In this document: positions 25,807 to 34,856 of the stretch, in pieces
Layout: the number at the start of each line of letters is the position of its first letter
How positions within the stretch are numbered: position 1 is the first letter of the stretch
DNA from: Alteriqipengyuania halimionae
GTDB taxonomy: Bacteria; Pseudomonadota; Alphaproteobacteria; Sphingomonadales; Sphingomonadaceae
Length of the DNA stretch: 64,000 nt
Assembly: GCF_009827575.1 (NCBI RefSeq)
Contig: NZ_WTYR01000001.1
Span: 1,798,001-1,862,000, forward strand
Reading direction: 5' to 3'
Position numbers and translations under genes: made by a program
The notes under the pieces: model-generated
Database searches by the model: none
What the model saw: the letters and a program-made list of their open reading frames with translations, nothing else
Told to the model about the DNA's origin: nothing

Positions 25807-26942
25807 CCGATCGCCCCGCTCTCGCGCGCCGCCGCGATCCGCGCATCGTCCCAGCCCAGCTCGCCCAGGATAGCCCCGCCGTCAGCGCCCACTTCCGCGC
25901 CCGGTCGCGGGGCGTCGGTGACGGTGGCGGAATAGCGCGGTGCGGGTCCGGGCTGGATGTCGCCGCCCACCTCCACGAAGGTGCCGCGTGCCTTATTGTG
26001 CGGATGTTCGGGCGCTTCGCCCATCGAGAGGACCGGCGCGAAGCAGACGTCGGTGTGCTCCATCAGATCGCACCATTGCTGGCGTGTGCGGGTGCGGAAC
26101 AGGGTCGCGAGCTTGGTCTTGAGATTGCCCCACGCCGCCGGATCGTGCTGGCGGTCGAATTCGGGATCGTCTTCCAGCTCGGCCAGGCGGCGCAATTCGG
26201 CGTAGAATTGCGGCTCGATCGATCCGATCGAGATGTATTCGCCATCGGCGCATTGATAGGTGTCGTAATAATGCGTCCCGGTGTCGAGCGCATTGGTGCC
26301 GCGCGCATCGGTCCACACGCCCGCATTCCGCATACCCCAGATCATGCCCATCAGCAGCGCCGAGCCATCGGTCATCGCGGCGTCGATCACCTGGCCGTCT
26401 CCGCCGCGCGCGACATGCAGCAGCGCGCTGACCATGCCGTAGGCGAGCATCATGCCGCCGCCGCCGAAATCGCCGACCATGTTGATCGGCGGAGTCGGCT
26501 TCCCGCCCGCGCGGCCGTAATGATAGAGTGCGCCCGAGAGCGCGATATAATTGATGTCGTGCCCGGCTGCGTCCGCATAGGGGCCGTCCTGCCCCCAGCC
26601 GGTCATGCGTCCGTAAACGAGCTTGGGGTTGTCTTCGAGCAGCACATCGGGGCCCAGGCCGAGCCGCTCCATCACCCCCGGGCGATAGCCCTCGATCAAA
26701 CCGTCTGCCGATTTGCACAATTCGCGCGTGATTGCGCGGCCCTCATCGCTCTTCACATCGAGCGCGATCGACCGACGTCCGCGAGCGAGTACGTCGCGCT
26801 GCGCGGCGACCCGTGCGCCGGCGCCCGGGCGCTCGACGCGGATCACCTCGGCGCCGTGATCGGCCAGCATCATGCCTGCAAACGGGCCGGGTCCGATCCC
26901 GGCCATTTCAACGATCCGTAGTCCTTCGAGCGGTCCCGCCAT
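25803..26942 (-). CDS. CaiB/BaiF CoA-transferase family protein (alpha-methylacyl-CoA racemase-like)
   Basis: 379 residues from ATG 26942. Family III CoA-transferase features are the N-terminal GLRIVEMAGIGPGPFAGMMLADHGAEVI, DVKSDEGRAIT, and a long central GHDINYIALSGAL followed by GMMLAYGMVSALL. GHDINYIALSG and the overall order match alpha-methylacyl-CoA racemases more than formyl-CoA transferases. The expected reaction is CoA exchange or epimerisation of a branched acyl-CoA. Its stop overlaps the lipoprotein gene. Its link to 5-oxoproline metabolism is unclear. Confidence 0.88.
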   Translation of the reverse strand: MAGPLEGLRIVEMAGIGPGPFAGMMLADHGAEVIRVERPGAGARVAAQRDVLARGRRSIALDVKSDEGRAITRELCKSADGLIEGYRPGVMERLGLGPDVLLEDNPKLVYGRMTGWGQDGPYADAAGHDINYIALSGALYHYGRAGGKPTPPINMVGDFGGGGMMLAYGMVSALLHVARGGDGQVIDAAMTDGSALLMGMIWGMRNAGVWTDARGTNALDTGTHYYDTYQCADGEYISIGSIEPQFYAELRRLAELEDDPEFDRQHDPAAWGNLKTKLATLFRTRTRQQWCDLMEHTDVCFAPVLSMGEAPEHPHNKARGTFVEVGGDIQPGPAPRYSATVTDAPRPGAEVGADGGAILGELGWDDARIAAARESGAIG

Positions 26943-26971
26943 GCTTTCCCCTTCGCTTCCCGCGACGAGGC

Positions 26972-27703
26972 TTACGGGCTGGCGCGACAGGCGGCAAGCA
27001 CATCGGCTAGCCAGTGACGAGCGTCTTGGCGATCGCCCGCATCGCATACGAATTCCTGCCCGCGCGAAGCGGCGGTGAGCGTGCCGTCGTCGTGCCAGCG
27101 CCAGTCTTTCGCGTGGTAGCTCAGTCCGCATTCGCGCATGAAGGCCGGCACGCGCCAGTGCGACAACTGCCCGCCGGGCACGGTCAGCCGCAAGCTGTCC
27201 GGCGCGGTTTGCGCCAGCCCGCCGGGGCCGGACCAGGCAGTGTCGTTGTTCGCGTGCATGCCGATCGCATGGGGGAAGCCGAGAGCGACGAGCGCGTCGC
27301 GGCGCGCGTCGTCCATGTTGGCAATCGGTTCGATGCTGTCGACTTCCATCCAGCCGAAAATGCGGTGATGCCGCTCGCCATCGGAACTTGCGAACAGGCC
27401 GAAGAACAGGAACACATCGCCGACGCCCACGCCCTGATTGACCAGATGCGACTGCGCCGCCGCGCACTGACCGAGTATGGCGCGTTCTTCGGAAAACATC
27501 GGGTCGTGGTGGCAGTGATCGGCGCCCGACAGCTTGCCGCGCGAGGCTGCGGCAACATGATCGCCCAGCCCGAGATCAGCCCAGCTTGTCGAGGAATGCC
27601 CGCCGCTCGGGATCGGGAGCGAGACCGGTCGGCCGTCGACGATCGGCGACGGGCCGCCACCCGATCCGCTGTCGAAACCCTTGCGACTGATGACGATCTT
27701 CAC
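26972..27703 (-). CDS. Nmad3-family protein (nucleotide modification associated domain 3)
   Basis: 243 residues starting at a GTG at 27703, with GGGAG upstream. The N-terminal KIVISRKGFDSGSGGGPSPI and the central SHLVNQGVGVGDVFLFFGLF match the Nmad3 family, which was named computationally for its association with nucleotide-modification systems. No experimental function is known to me. There is no signal or membrane segment, so it is cytoplasmic. It lies 11 bases after a TonB receptor gene and 29 bases before a CoA-transferase gene, in an apparently metabolic operon with no methyltransferase or phage gene nearby. That argues that some Nmad3 proteins act in metabolism instead. Confidence 0.8.
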   Translation of the reverse strand: MKIVISRKGFDSGSGGGPSPIVDGRPVSLPIPSGGHSSTSWADLGLGDHVAAASRGKLSGADHCHHDPMFSEERAILGQCAAAQSHLVNQGVGVGDVFLFFGLFASSDGERHHRIFGWMEVDSIEPIANMDDARRDALVALGFPHAIGMHANNDTAWSGPGGLAQTAPDSLRLTVPGGQLSHWRVPAFMRECGLSYHAKDWRWHDDGTLTAASRGQEFVCDAGDRQDARHWLADVLAACRASP

Positions 27704-27714
27704 GCCGTCTCCCG

Positions 27715-29721
27715 CTACAGGCCCAGCCGGATGCCGGCCCAGACCGTGGTCGGCGTGCCAAGATCGATCGAACCGCCCTGGTTGCGGGTGACGATCCGCT
27801 CTCCGGTCAGGTTCTCGCCGCGCAGGATCAGCGACAGGTTCGCGCCCAGCGGCAGGCTGGCAAAGGCATTGAGCGTGGTCGCGGCCGACAGGACATCGGT
27901 CTCCTGATCGCTTTCGAACTGGTCGCCGACATGGCGCAGTGTCAGCGCCGCTTCGACCCGCTCGCGCGGACGCCAGGCGAGTGTCGCGCTGCCGATCACG
28001 TCGGCCACTTGCGGCGGACGGCGACCGTCGAGGCCGGCGGCGTCGCCCGTCCCCTCGACCGCCGCGTCGTTCAGCGCCAGCGAACCACGCAGCGCAAAGG
28101 GACCGAACCGAACCTCGCTATCCAGCTCGATCCCGCGCACTCGAACCGCATCGAGATTGCGCCGCTGGCGCAGCACCGGCGTGAGCGTGACATTGGCGAC
28201 CGCACCGTCCAGCCGGTTGTCGAACGCCGTCAGCGAGAGCCGCGCGGCCTCACCGTCCCAATCGATGCCGGCTTCGTAGCCCCACAGTTTCTCGGGTTCG
28301 AGCGCGGCATTGGCCTGGGTCACGACCGGGAAGATCACGAACGGGCGATAGAGTTCGTTCAGGGTTGGCACCCGCAATCCGCGATAGCCCGCCGCCCGCA
28401 CCGCGAGACCGCCGCCCGCCTCCCAGCGCAGGCCCGCCCGCCCGGACACGTCCCAGTCGGACCGATCGGCAAAGCGGTCGTCGGTGAGAAGGTCGCCCGC
28501 CGGGTTCTCCGCGCGATAGAAACCGTCGGCGATCGACCAACGATCGGCACGGATGGTAGTGGTCGCGGTCATGGTGCCGAAGGTCCGCGACCACCCTGCG
28601 AACAGGCCAAGATCGTCATTGCTGCCGCCGGTGCGCCGCCGTTCGGTGAGCGCGCCGGAAAACGCGCTGATCGCATCTTCCTGCAATTCGCCCGAGGCGC
28701 GCCGGTAGTCGACCCCGAAGCGCAGGGAGCCGACTGCGCTTTCGGGCGGGCGGATCTCGATCTTGCCGCCGATCCCGGTGCCGGGCGTCTTGCGCTGGTC
28801 CAGCACAGGCGTGAAGCGCGATGAACTGATCACCACATTGCTGAAATCGCGCGCCTGGACATAGGCGAGCGCCTCCACATCCCACGCGCCGCGTGCCACC
28901 ACGCGCACGCTGGCATCCTGTCCGCTGGTGGAACTGTCCGCGCCATCGAAGCGCAGCGTGCGCTCATCCTCGAACATGGCGAGCCGCGCCTGCAATTCCA
29001 CGCCCGGCGCCAACGGGGCGACCGCGCGTGCTTCGAGGCTGCGCGCGTCGAAACTGGCCGGCACTGTCGCGGCCACGCGTTGATCCTCGGGCGTGGTGAA
29101 GAACCCGTCGCCGCAATCCCACCGCACGGCGATGGTGGCAAAGCCATCACCCAGGCGCGGCGCCGCTTGCACCCAGGCTTCGGTGTCGCCGCGATCGTTG
29201 ACCAGCGCTTGCGCGGCAAACGGCGCAAGATCGGCAGGACCGGCGCTGTCGAGCGCAATCGTGCCCGACACCGCGCCTGCGCCGAAGGCTCCGCTGCCCC
29301 CGCCCCGCGTCACCGCGATATGCCCCAGCCGTTCGGGCGCGATCGCGAAGAACGGGATGTAGCCGAAAAACGGATCGGCCAGCGGCACCCCGTCGAGCAG
29401 CACCAGCGCCCGGCTCGACGCATTTCCGCCGAGCGCGCGCAAGGTCGCGCCCTGCGCCGAGGGGTTGGCCGAGCGGCTGTCCGAACGGCGGAATTGCTGG
29501 AAACCCGCGACCGTCTGCAGCACATCGTCGATCCGGCCCGACGGGGTAGCCAGGATCGCATCGCGATCGATGTCCTCGGTCGCGAAGGCTTCGGCCCCCT
29601 CGGGCTCGTCGAGCGCTTCGCCGGTAACGACGATGCGGTTTTCTTCGAGCGTATCCGCCTCTTGCGCCGCTGCCGAAAAGGGCAGTGCGAGCAAGGGTAT
29701 AAGGATGATGGTGCGACGCAT
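27715..29721 (-). CDS. TonB-dependent receptor, small-ligand type
   Basis: 668 residues with a signal peptide (IILIPLLALPFSAAAQ). A short N-terminal ENRIVVTGEAL box is followed by a plug domain (GRIDDVLQTVAGFQQFRRSD, SSRALVLLDGVPLADPFFGY) and a barrel ending TTVWAGIRLGL. It is shorter than the polysaccharide receptors in this window and resembles BtuB/vitamin- or siderophore-size receptors. The start at 29721 gives a clean signal peptide. Only 64 bases separate it from divergent kynB, with no room for a cobalamin riboswitch. As first gene of the 5-oxoprolinase operon it may import a peptide or pyroglutamyl compound. This is inference. Confidence 0.92.
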   Translation of the reverse strand: MRRTIILIPLLALPFSAAAQEADTLEENRIVVTGEALDEPEGAEAFATEDIDRDAILATPSGRIDDVLQTVAGFQQFRRSDSRSANPSAQGATLRALGGNASSRALVLLDGVPLADPFFGYIPFFAIAPERLGHIAVTRGGGSGAFGAGAVSGTIALDSAGPADLAPFAAQALVNDRGDTEAWVQAAPRLGDGFATIAVRWDCGDGFFTTPEDQRVAATVPASFDARSLEARAVAPLAPGVELQARLAMFEDERTLRFDGADSSTSGQDASVRVVARGAWDVEALAYVQARDFSNVVISSSRFTPVLDQRKTPGTGIGGKIEIRPPESAVGSLRFGVDYRRASGELQEDAISAFSGALTERRRTGGSNDDLGLFAGWSRTFGTMTATTTIRADRWSIADGFYRAENPAGDLLTDDRFADRSDWDVSGRAGLRWEAGGGLAVRAAGYRGLRVPTLNELYRPFVIFPVVTQANAALEPEKLWGYEAGIDWDGEAARLSLTAFDNRLDGAVANVTLTPVLRQRRNLDAVRVRGIELDSEVRFGPFALRGSLALNDAAVEGTGDAAGLDGRRPPQVADVIGSATLAWRPRERVEAALTLRHVGDQFESDQETDVLSAATTLNAFASLPLGANLSLILRGENLTGERIVTRNQGGSIDLGTPTTVWAGIRLGL

Positions 29722-29785
29722 GCTGCGTCCTTGGTTGTAGCGCCTACCATTGTCAAAGGCCGCTTTGAACGGATAGGGCCGCAGC

Positions 29786-30421
29786 ATGAGCGAACGACGC
29801 ATTATCGACATCTCGCAAGTGCTGCGCCCGGGCATGCCCAATTGGCCCGGCGAACCCGAATTCGGCTATACTCGCAAGGCCGAGATTTCGGACGAATGCC
29901 CGGTCAATACGGGTGAAGTGGTGATGAGCACCCATGCCGGCACGCACGCCGATGCGCCGCTGCATTACCATGCCGAGGGCGTCGATAGCGCCGCCAGCGA
30001 GCTGTCTGCCTATGTCGGCGAATGCGTCGTCTACGACGCGCGCAATGCGATCGACGCGGTCACGGCGGAGGATATCGAGTGGGACGAGCTCGAAGGTGCC
30101 AAGCGCGTGCTGTTTCGCACCTATGATCGCTTTCCCCGCGCCGAGTGGAACAGTCGCTTCTCTGCGATCGATCACGAAGTCGTCGAGCGGCTGGGCAATC
30201 AGGGCGTGGTGCTGATCGGCACCGACACACCCTCGCTCGATCCGATGACCTCGAAGACCATGGACGCGCATCATGCCGTCCGCCGCCACGACATGCGGAT
30301 CCTCGAAGGGCTGGTGCTGCAGGACGTGGCGGAAGGCCGCTACGAACTGGTCGCGCTGCCGCTGCCGATCGAGGGCGCCGATGCGAGCCCGGTGCGCGCG
30401 ATCCTGCGCGAGCTGCCATGA
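29786..30421 (+). CDS. kynB: Kynurenine formamidase (cyclase family)
   Basis: 211 residues of the Cyclase/KynB family. The signature STHAGTHADAPLHY carries the metal-binding His and Asp residues, and GTDTPSLDP and EGLVLQDVAEGRYELVALPLP are family-typical. It hydrolyses N-formylkynurenine to kynurenine and formate in tryptophan breakdown. The ATG at 29786 begins a neat operon. Its stop overlaps the kynureninase start (ATGA). The first enzyme, tryptophan 2,3-dioxygenase (kynA), is not in this window. Confidence 0.95.
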   Translation: MSERRIIDISQVLRPGMPNWPGEPEFGYTRKAEISDECPVNTGEVVMSTHAGTHADAPLHYHAEGVDSAASELSAYVGECVVYDARNAIDAVTAEDIEWDELEGAKRVLFRTYDRFPRAEWNSRFSAIDHEVVERLGNQGVVLIGTDTPSLDPMTSKTMDAHHAVRRHDMRILEGLVLQDVAEGRYELVALPLPIEGADASPVRAILRELP

Positions 30422-31641
30422 TGGATCCCGCGTGCCTGGACGCCGCCGATCCGCTGGCATCATTCCGCGAGCAATTTCACCTGCCCGAGGGGACGATCTA
30501 TCTCGACGGCAATTCGCTCGGCCCGCTACCCAAGGCGACGCAGGAACGGATGACCGAAGTGATTGACAGCGAATGGGGCGAAGGGCTCATCTCGAGCTGG
30601 AACGCGGCTGACTGGATCAATGCCCCGCGCCGAATCGGCGACAAGATCGCCACCATCATCGGTGCCAATCACGGCGAAGTGATCGCCTGCGATTCGACCA
30701 GCGTGAACATCTTCAAGGCGCTTGCCGCCGCGCTCGACTGCAATCCGGATCGCGGCATCATCCTCTCCGAAGGCGGCAACTTCCCGACCGACCTGTACAT
30801 GGGTCAAGGCCTGGCCCGCCTCTCTCCGCGCGCCGAAATGCGCGTCGTCGATTACGACGATCTCGAAAGCGCGATCGACGAAAGCGTCGCAGTGGTGCTG
30901 GTGACGCAGGTCCATTACAAGACCGGGCGGATGCGCGACATGGCCGCGTTCACCGCCAAGGCGCACGCGGCAGGGGCGCTGGTGGTTTGGGACCTCAGCC
31001 ATTCGACCGGGGCCGTGCCGCTCGACCTTGATGGCGCCGGTGCCGATTTCGCGATCGGCTGCGGCTACAAATATCTGAACGGCGGCCCGGGCGCACCAGC
31101 CTTCATCTATGCGGCCAAGCGTCATCATGCCGCGATCGAGCCGATCCTCTCGGGCTGGTTCGGCCACCGCGCGCCATTCGCCTTCACCGACGAATACGAG
31201 GCCGCCGGGGGAATCGAGCAATTCCTCGCCGGGACGCCGCCGATCCTCGGCCTCGCCGCGCTCGAATGCGGGGTCGACCTGATGCTGGAGGCGGACATGG
31301 CAGACATTCGCGCCAAGTCGCTATCGCTCTCGCGATTGTTCATGGAGCGGATGGAGCCATTGGCCGACCGCCACGGCTTCGAACTGGTGAGCCCGCGCAA
31401 GGATGAGGAGCGCGGCAGCCAGGTCTCCTACCGCCACGAGCACGCCTATCCGATCTGCCAAGCCATGATCGCGCGCGACGTGATCGGCGATTTCCGGGCG
31501 CCTGATATCTGGCGCTGCGGCTTCACCCCGCTCTATCTGAGCCATGCCGACGTGGCGCGCGCGGTCGATATCCTGAACGACGTGATGGAAAGCGGCGCGT
31601 GGGACGCGCCCGAGTTCCACCAGCGCAACGCGGTTACATGA
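30418..31641 (+). CDS. kynU: Kynureninase
   Basis: 407 residues from ATG 30418, overlapping the kynB stop. This PLP-dependent fold type I enzyme has IYLDGNSLGPLPKATQ near the N-terminus, HYKTGRMRDM and VWDLSHSTGAVPLDL in the cofactor site, and the Schiff-base Lys in GCGYKYLNGGPGAP. It splits kynurenine into anthranilate and alanine. In operon with kynB. Confidence 0.97.
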   Translation: MMDPACLDAADPLASFREQFHLPEGTIYLDGNSLGPLPKATQERMTEVIDSEWGEGLISSWNAADWINAPRRIGDKIATIIGANHGEVIACDSTSVNIFKALAAALDCNPDRGIILSEGGNFPTDLYMGQGLARLSPRAEMRVVDYDDLESAIDESVAVVLVTQVHYKTGRMRDMAAFTAKAHAAGALVVWDLSHSTGAVPLDLDGAGADFAIGCGYKYLNGGPGAPAFIYAAKRHHAAIEPILSGWFGHRAPFAFTDEYEAAGGIEQFLAGTPPILGLAALECGVDLMLEADMADIRAKSLSLSRLFMERMEPLADRHGFELVSPRKDEERGSQVSYRHEHAYPICQAMIARDVIGDFRAPDIWRCGFTPLYLSHADVARAVDILNDVMESGAWDAPEFHQRNAVT

Positions 31642-31724
31642 AAAGACATAGCGTGCGACTTCGATTGAAGGCGTAGCGTCAGAGCGTTAGGTGCGGCGTT
31701 TACTCGAACCGAAAGCCGAATCTA

Positions 31725-34700
31725 TTGCCTGATTACATCGACCGCAAAGACTTCCACCTTGCCTATCGCATGGAAGAGGACACCTGTGTCGCCGAGCGCA
31801 TGAAACAGGCCGCTCCTGCAAGTCGACTTCATGGCGAAGCCGCCACGATCGCGGCAGACCTCATCGAAGGCGCGCGAGAGCGCAAGGCATCGGGGATCGA
31901 TGCTTTCCTGCATACCTACGGTCTCGGCACAGAGGAAGGCATCGCACTGATGTGCCTTGCTGAAGCCCTGCTGCGGGTGCCCGATCACCGCACCGCCGAC
32001 ATGCTGATAAAGGACAAGCTGGCTGGCGTCGATTGGGCCGAACATATGGGCGACAGCCCTTCGACCTTCGTCAACGCGGCGACTTTCTCGCTAATGCTGA
32101 CGGGCGAAGTGCTCAACGGCCCTACGCCCGACATGCGCGGGCTCGGCACCACGCTGAAGCGCACTGCGAACCGCCTAGGCGGCCCGGTCATCCGCAAGGC
32201 CACTCTGCAGGCGATGAAAATCCTCGGCGGGCAGTTCGTGTACGGTCGCGACATCGAGGAAGCGCTGAACCGCGCCAAGCCCGAGCGCGCCAAGGGCCTG
32301 ACCCATTCGTTCGACATGCTCGGCGAAGCGGCGATGACCTATGACGATGCCGAACGCTATCGCGTCGCCTATGAACGCGCGACCGCGCGACTGGCCAAGG
32401 AAGCTCGCGGCGGGATTTCCGCCTCGCCCGGCATTTCGGTCAAGCTGTCGGCGCTCTATCCGCGCTACGAATTCACCCACGCCGAAAAGGCGATCGCCCA
32501 TCTTGTGCCCGTGGTGCGCGCCCTGGCCGAAAAGGCCCGCGATTCGGACATCCATTTCACGATTGACGCCGAAGAGGCCGAGCGGCTCGAAATGTCGATG
32601 GACGTCATCGAGCAACTGGTTGCCGACGACGATCTCTTCAAGCGCCCCGACGGTTCGCGCTGGGAAGGCTTCGGCCTCGCCATCCAGGCCTATCAGAAGC
32701 GCGCGGTTTCGCTGTGCGACTGGACCGCGCGGCTTGCCCGCAAATTCGATCGCAAGCTGATGGTGCGCCTGGTCAAGGGCGCCTATTGGGACACCGAGAT
32801 CAAGCTTAGCCAAGTTGGCGGGTATGACGATTTCCCCGTCTTCACCCGCAAGGTGGCGACCGACGTCTCCTATCTCGCCTGCGCCGCCAAGATGCTGCAG
32901 GCGGGCGATGTGATCTATCCCGCTTTCGCCACTCACAACGCCTACACGGTCGGCGCGATCAAGGCGCTGGCCGACGAGCACGGCATGGAGGGCAAGTTCG
33001 AATTCCAGCGCCTGCACGGCATGGGCGAGGACATTTTCGAAGCGCTGGCCAAGCGCGAAGGCAATGCGCGGACCAATGTGCGCATTTACGCGCCGGTCGG
33101 CAGCCACAAGGATCTGCTCGCCTACCTCGTGCGTCGCCTGCTCGAAAACGGGGCCAATTCCAGCTTCGTCAATCGCATGGCCGATGCCGATGTCCCGGCC
33201 ACCGAGCTGACGACCGATCCGGTCGCCGATCTCGCCGTGCTCGAACCCAAGCGCAATCCCGCGATCCCGCTGCCGCGCGACATTTTCCCGGGCCGGATCA
33301 ATTCGGCCGGCGTCGACCTGGCCGATCCGCTGGTGCGCGAGCCACTGCTCGAACGGCTCGAAGACCTCGACACGCGCGAATGGAACGCCGCGCCGACCGT
33401 CACCGCCACCAGCTATGGCGACAAGGACGCGATCCACGCCCCGCAGAACCGCGAGGATATCGTAGGCTGGGTGCGCGAGGCGACCGAAGCCGACGTCGAA
33501 CTCGGCGTCTCGGTCGCGCTCGAGGTGCAACCGGCGTGGAACGCGCTGGGCGGCGTCGGCCGTGCCGAACTGCTCGACGCGGCAGCCGATGCCTTCGAAG
33601 CGCATATGGAGGAATTCCTCTCGCTGTGCCGCCGCGAGGCCGGCAAGACCCTGATCGACGGCGTGCTCGAAGTGCGCGAGGCGGTGGATTTCCTGCGCTA
33701 TTACGCCAATGAGGCGCGACGGCAGTTTGCCGGGCCGATCGAATTACCGGGGCCGACCGGCGAGGAAAACCGGATCGAATTGGCCGGGCGCGGCGTGTTC
33801 GGCACGATCTCGCCGTGGAACTTCCCGCTGGCGATCTTTATCGGCACCGCCGCTGCCGCGATTGCGGCGGGCAATTGCGTGCTCGCCAAACCTGCCGGGC
33901 AGACCCCGCTGATTGCTGCGCTGGCCGTCGACCTTTGCCACGCCGTCGGCATCCCGAAGGAAGTACTCCAGCTGATCCCGGGCGATGCCAAGCCGGGCAT
34001 CGCGCTCAGCTCCGACCCGCGCATCGCAGGGGTTGCCTTCACCGGATCGACCCAGACCGCGCAGGCGATCAACCGTACGCTGGCGGGGCGCGAAGGGCCG
34101 ATCGGGACCCTGATCGCCGAAACCGGCGGCCAGAACGCGATGATCGTCGACAGCTCCGCGCTGCCCGAACAGGTCACGCGCGACGTCGTATCGAGCGCGT
34201 TCCAGAGCGCGGGCCAGCGCTGTTCGGCATTGCGCGTGCTCTATCTGCAAGACGACATCGCCGATGAAATGCTGACGATGATCCGCGGCGCGTTCGAAGC
34301 GCTGACCGTGGGCGATCCCAAGCATCTCGACACCGATGTCGGCCCGGTGATCGACGAGACCGCCAAGCGCAGTCTCGAAAAGCATATCGCGGGCAAAAAG
34401 CGCCAGGGCCGCGATGTGTATCAGCACAAGCTGCCCCGCGCGCTGCGCGCCGGGACGTTCGTCGCGCCGACCATCATCGAGATCCAGTCGATCCATTCGC
34501 TGAAGCGCGAGAATTTCGGCCCGGTGCTGCATGTCGTGCGCTATCGTGCCGACCGGCTCAACGAGGTGCTCGATGATATCAACGCCACGGGATACGGGCT
34601 CACCCTCGGCCTCCACAGCCGGATCGACGCCACGCGGCGTCTGGTCGAGGCCAAGTCCCGGGTCGGCAATCTCTACGTCAATCGCAACCAGATCGGCGCG

Positions 34701-34856
34701 GTGGTCGGAAGCCAGCCCTTCGGCGGCGAAGGCATGTCGGGCACCGGCCCCAAGGCCGGTGGTCCGCACTATGTCGCGCGCTTCGCGACCGAGCGCACCG
34801 TGACCATCGACACCACTGCGGCGGGCGGCAACGCCTCTCTGCTGGCGGATATCTGA
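31725..34856 (+). CDS. putA: Bifunctional proline dehydrogenase / L-glutamate gamma-semialdehyde dehydrogenase
   Basis: 1043 residues from a TTG at 31725. The next in-frame start is ATG 31770, and neither has a strong ribosome site. The N-terminal half is the FAD-dependent proline dehydrogenase barrel (ISVKLSALYPRYEF, MVRLVKGAYWDTEIK, GSHKDLLAYLVRRLLENG). The C-terminal half is an aldehyde dehydrogenase (NFPLAIFIGTAAAAIAAGN, the Glu of LIAETGGQNAM, the nucleophile Cys in SAGQRCSALR). No N-terminal ribbon-helix-helix DNA-binding domain is present, so it is purely enzymatic. It oxidises proline to glutamate. The following hydroxylase gene overlaps its stop. Confidence 0.96.
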   Translation: MPDYIDRKDFHLAYRMEEDTCVAERMKQAAPASRLHGEAATIAADLIEGARERKASGIDAFLHTYGLGTEEGIALMCLAEALLRVPDHRTADMLIKDKLAGVDWAEHMGDSPSTFVNAATFSLMLTGEVLNGPTPDMRGLGTTLKRTANRLGGPVIRKATLQAMKILGGQFVYGRDIEEALNRAKPERAKGLTHSFDMLGEAAMTYDDAERYRVAYERATARLAKEARGGISASPGISVKLSALYPRYEFTHAEKAIAHLVPVVRALAEKARDSDIHFTIDAEEAERLEMSMDVIEQLVADDDLFKRPDGSRWEGFGLAIQAYQKRAVSLCDWTARLARKFDRKLMVRLVKGAYWDTEIKLSQVGGYDDFPVFTRKVATDVSYLACAAKMLQAGDVIYPAFATHNAYTVGAIKALADEHGMEGKFEFQRLHGMGEDIFEALAKREGNARTNVRIYAPVGSHKDLLAYLVRRLLENGANSSFVNRMADADVPATELTTDPVADLAVLEPKRNPAIPLPRDIFPGRINSAGVDLADPLVREPLLERLEDLDTREWNAAPTVTATSYGDKDAIHAPQNREDIVGWVREATEADVELGVSVALEVQPAWNALGGVGRAELLDAAADAFEAHMEEFLSLCRREAGKTLIDGVLEVREAVDFLRYYANEARRQFAGPIELPGPTGEENRIELAGRGVFGTISPWNFPLAIFIGTAAAAIAAGNCVLAKPAGQTPLIAALAVDLCHAVGIPKEVLQLIPGDAKPGIALSSDPRIAGVAFTGSTQTAQAINRTLAGREGPIGTLIAETGGQNAMIVDSSALPEQVTRDVVSSAFQSAGQRCSALRVLYLQDDIADEMLTMIRGAFEALTVGDPKHLDTDVGPVIDETAKRSLEKHIAGKKRQGRDVYQHKLPRALRAGTFVAPTIIEIQSIHSLKRENFGPVLHVVRYRADRLNEVLDDINATGYGLTLGLHSRIDATRRLVEAKSRVGNLYVNRNQIGAVVGSQPFGGEGMSGTGPKAGGPHYVARFATERTVTIDTTAAGGNASLLADI

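Noticed and set aside
29722-29785. Possible cobalamin riboswitch before the small-ligand TonB receptor
   Set aside because: Only 64 bases separate the two divergent genes, far too short, and no B12-box-like sequence is visible.
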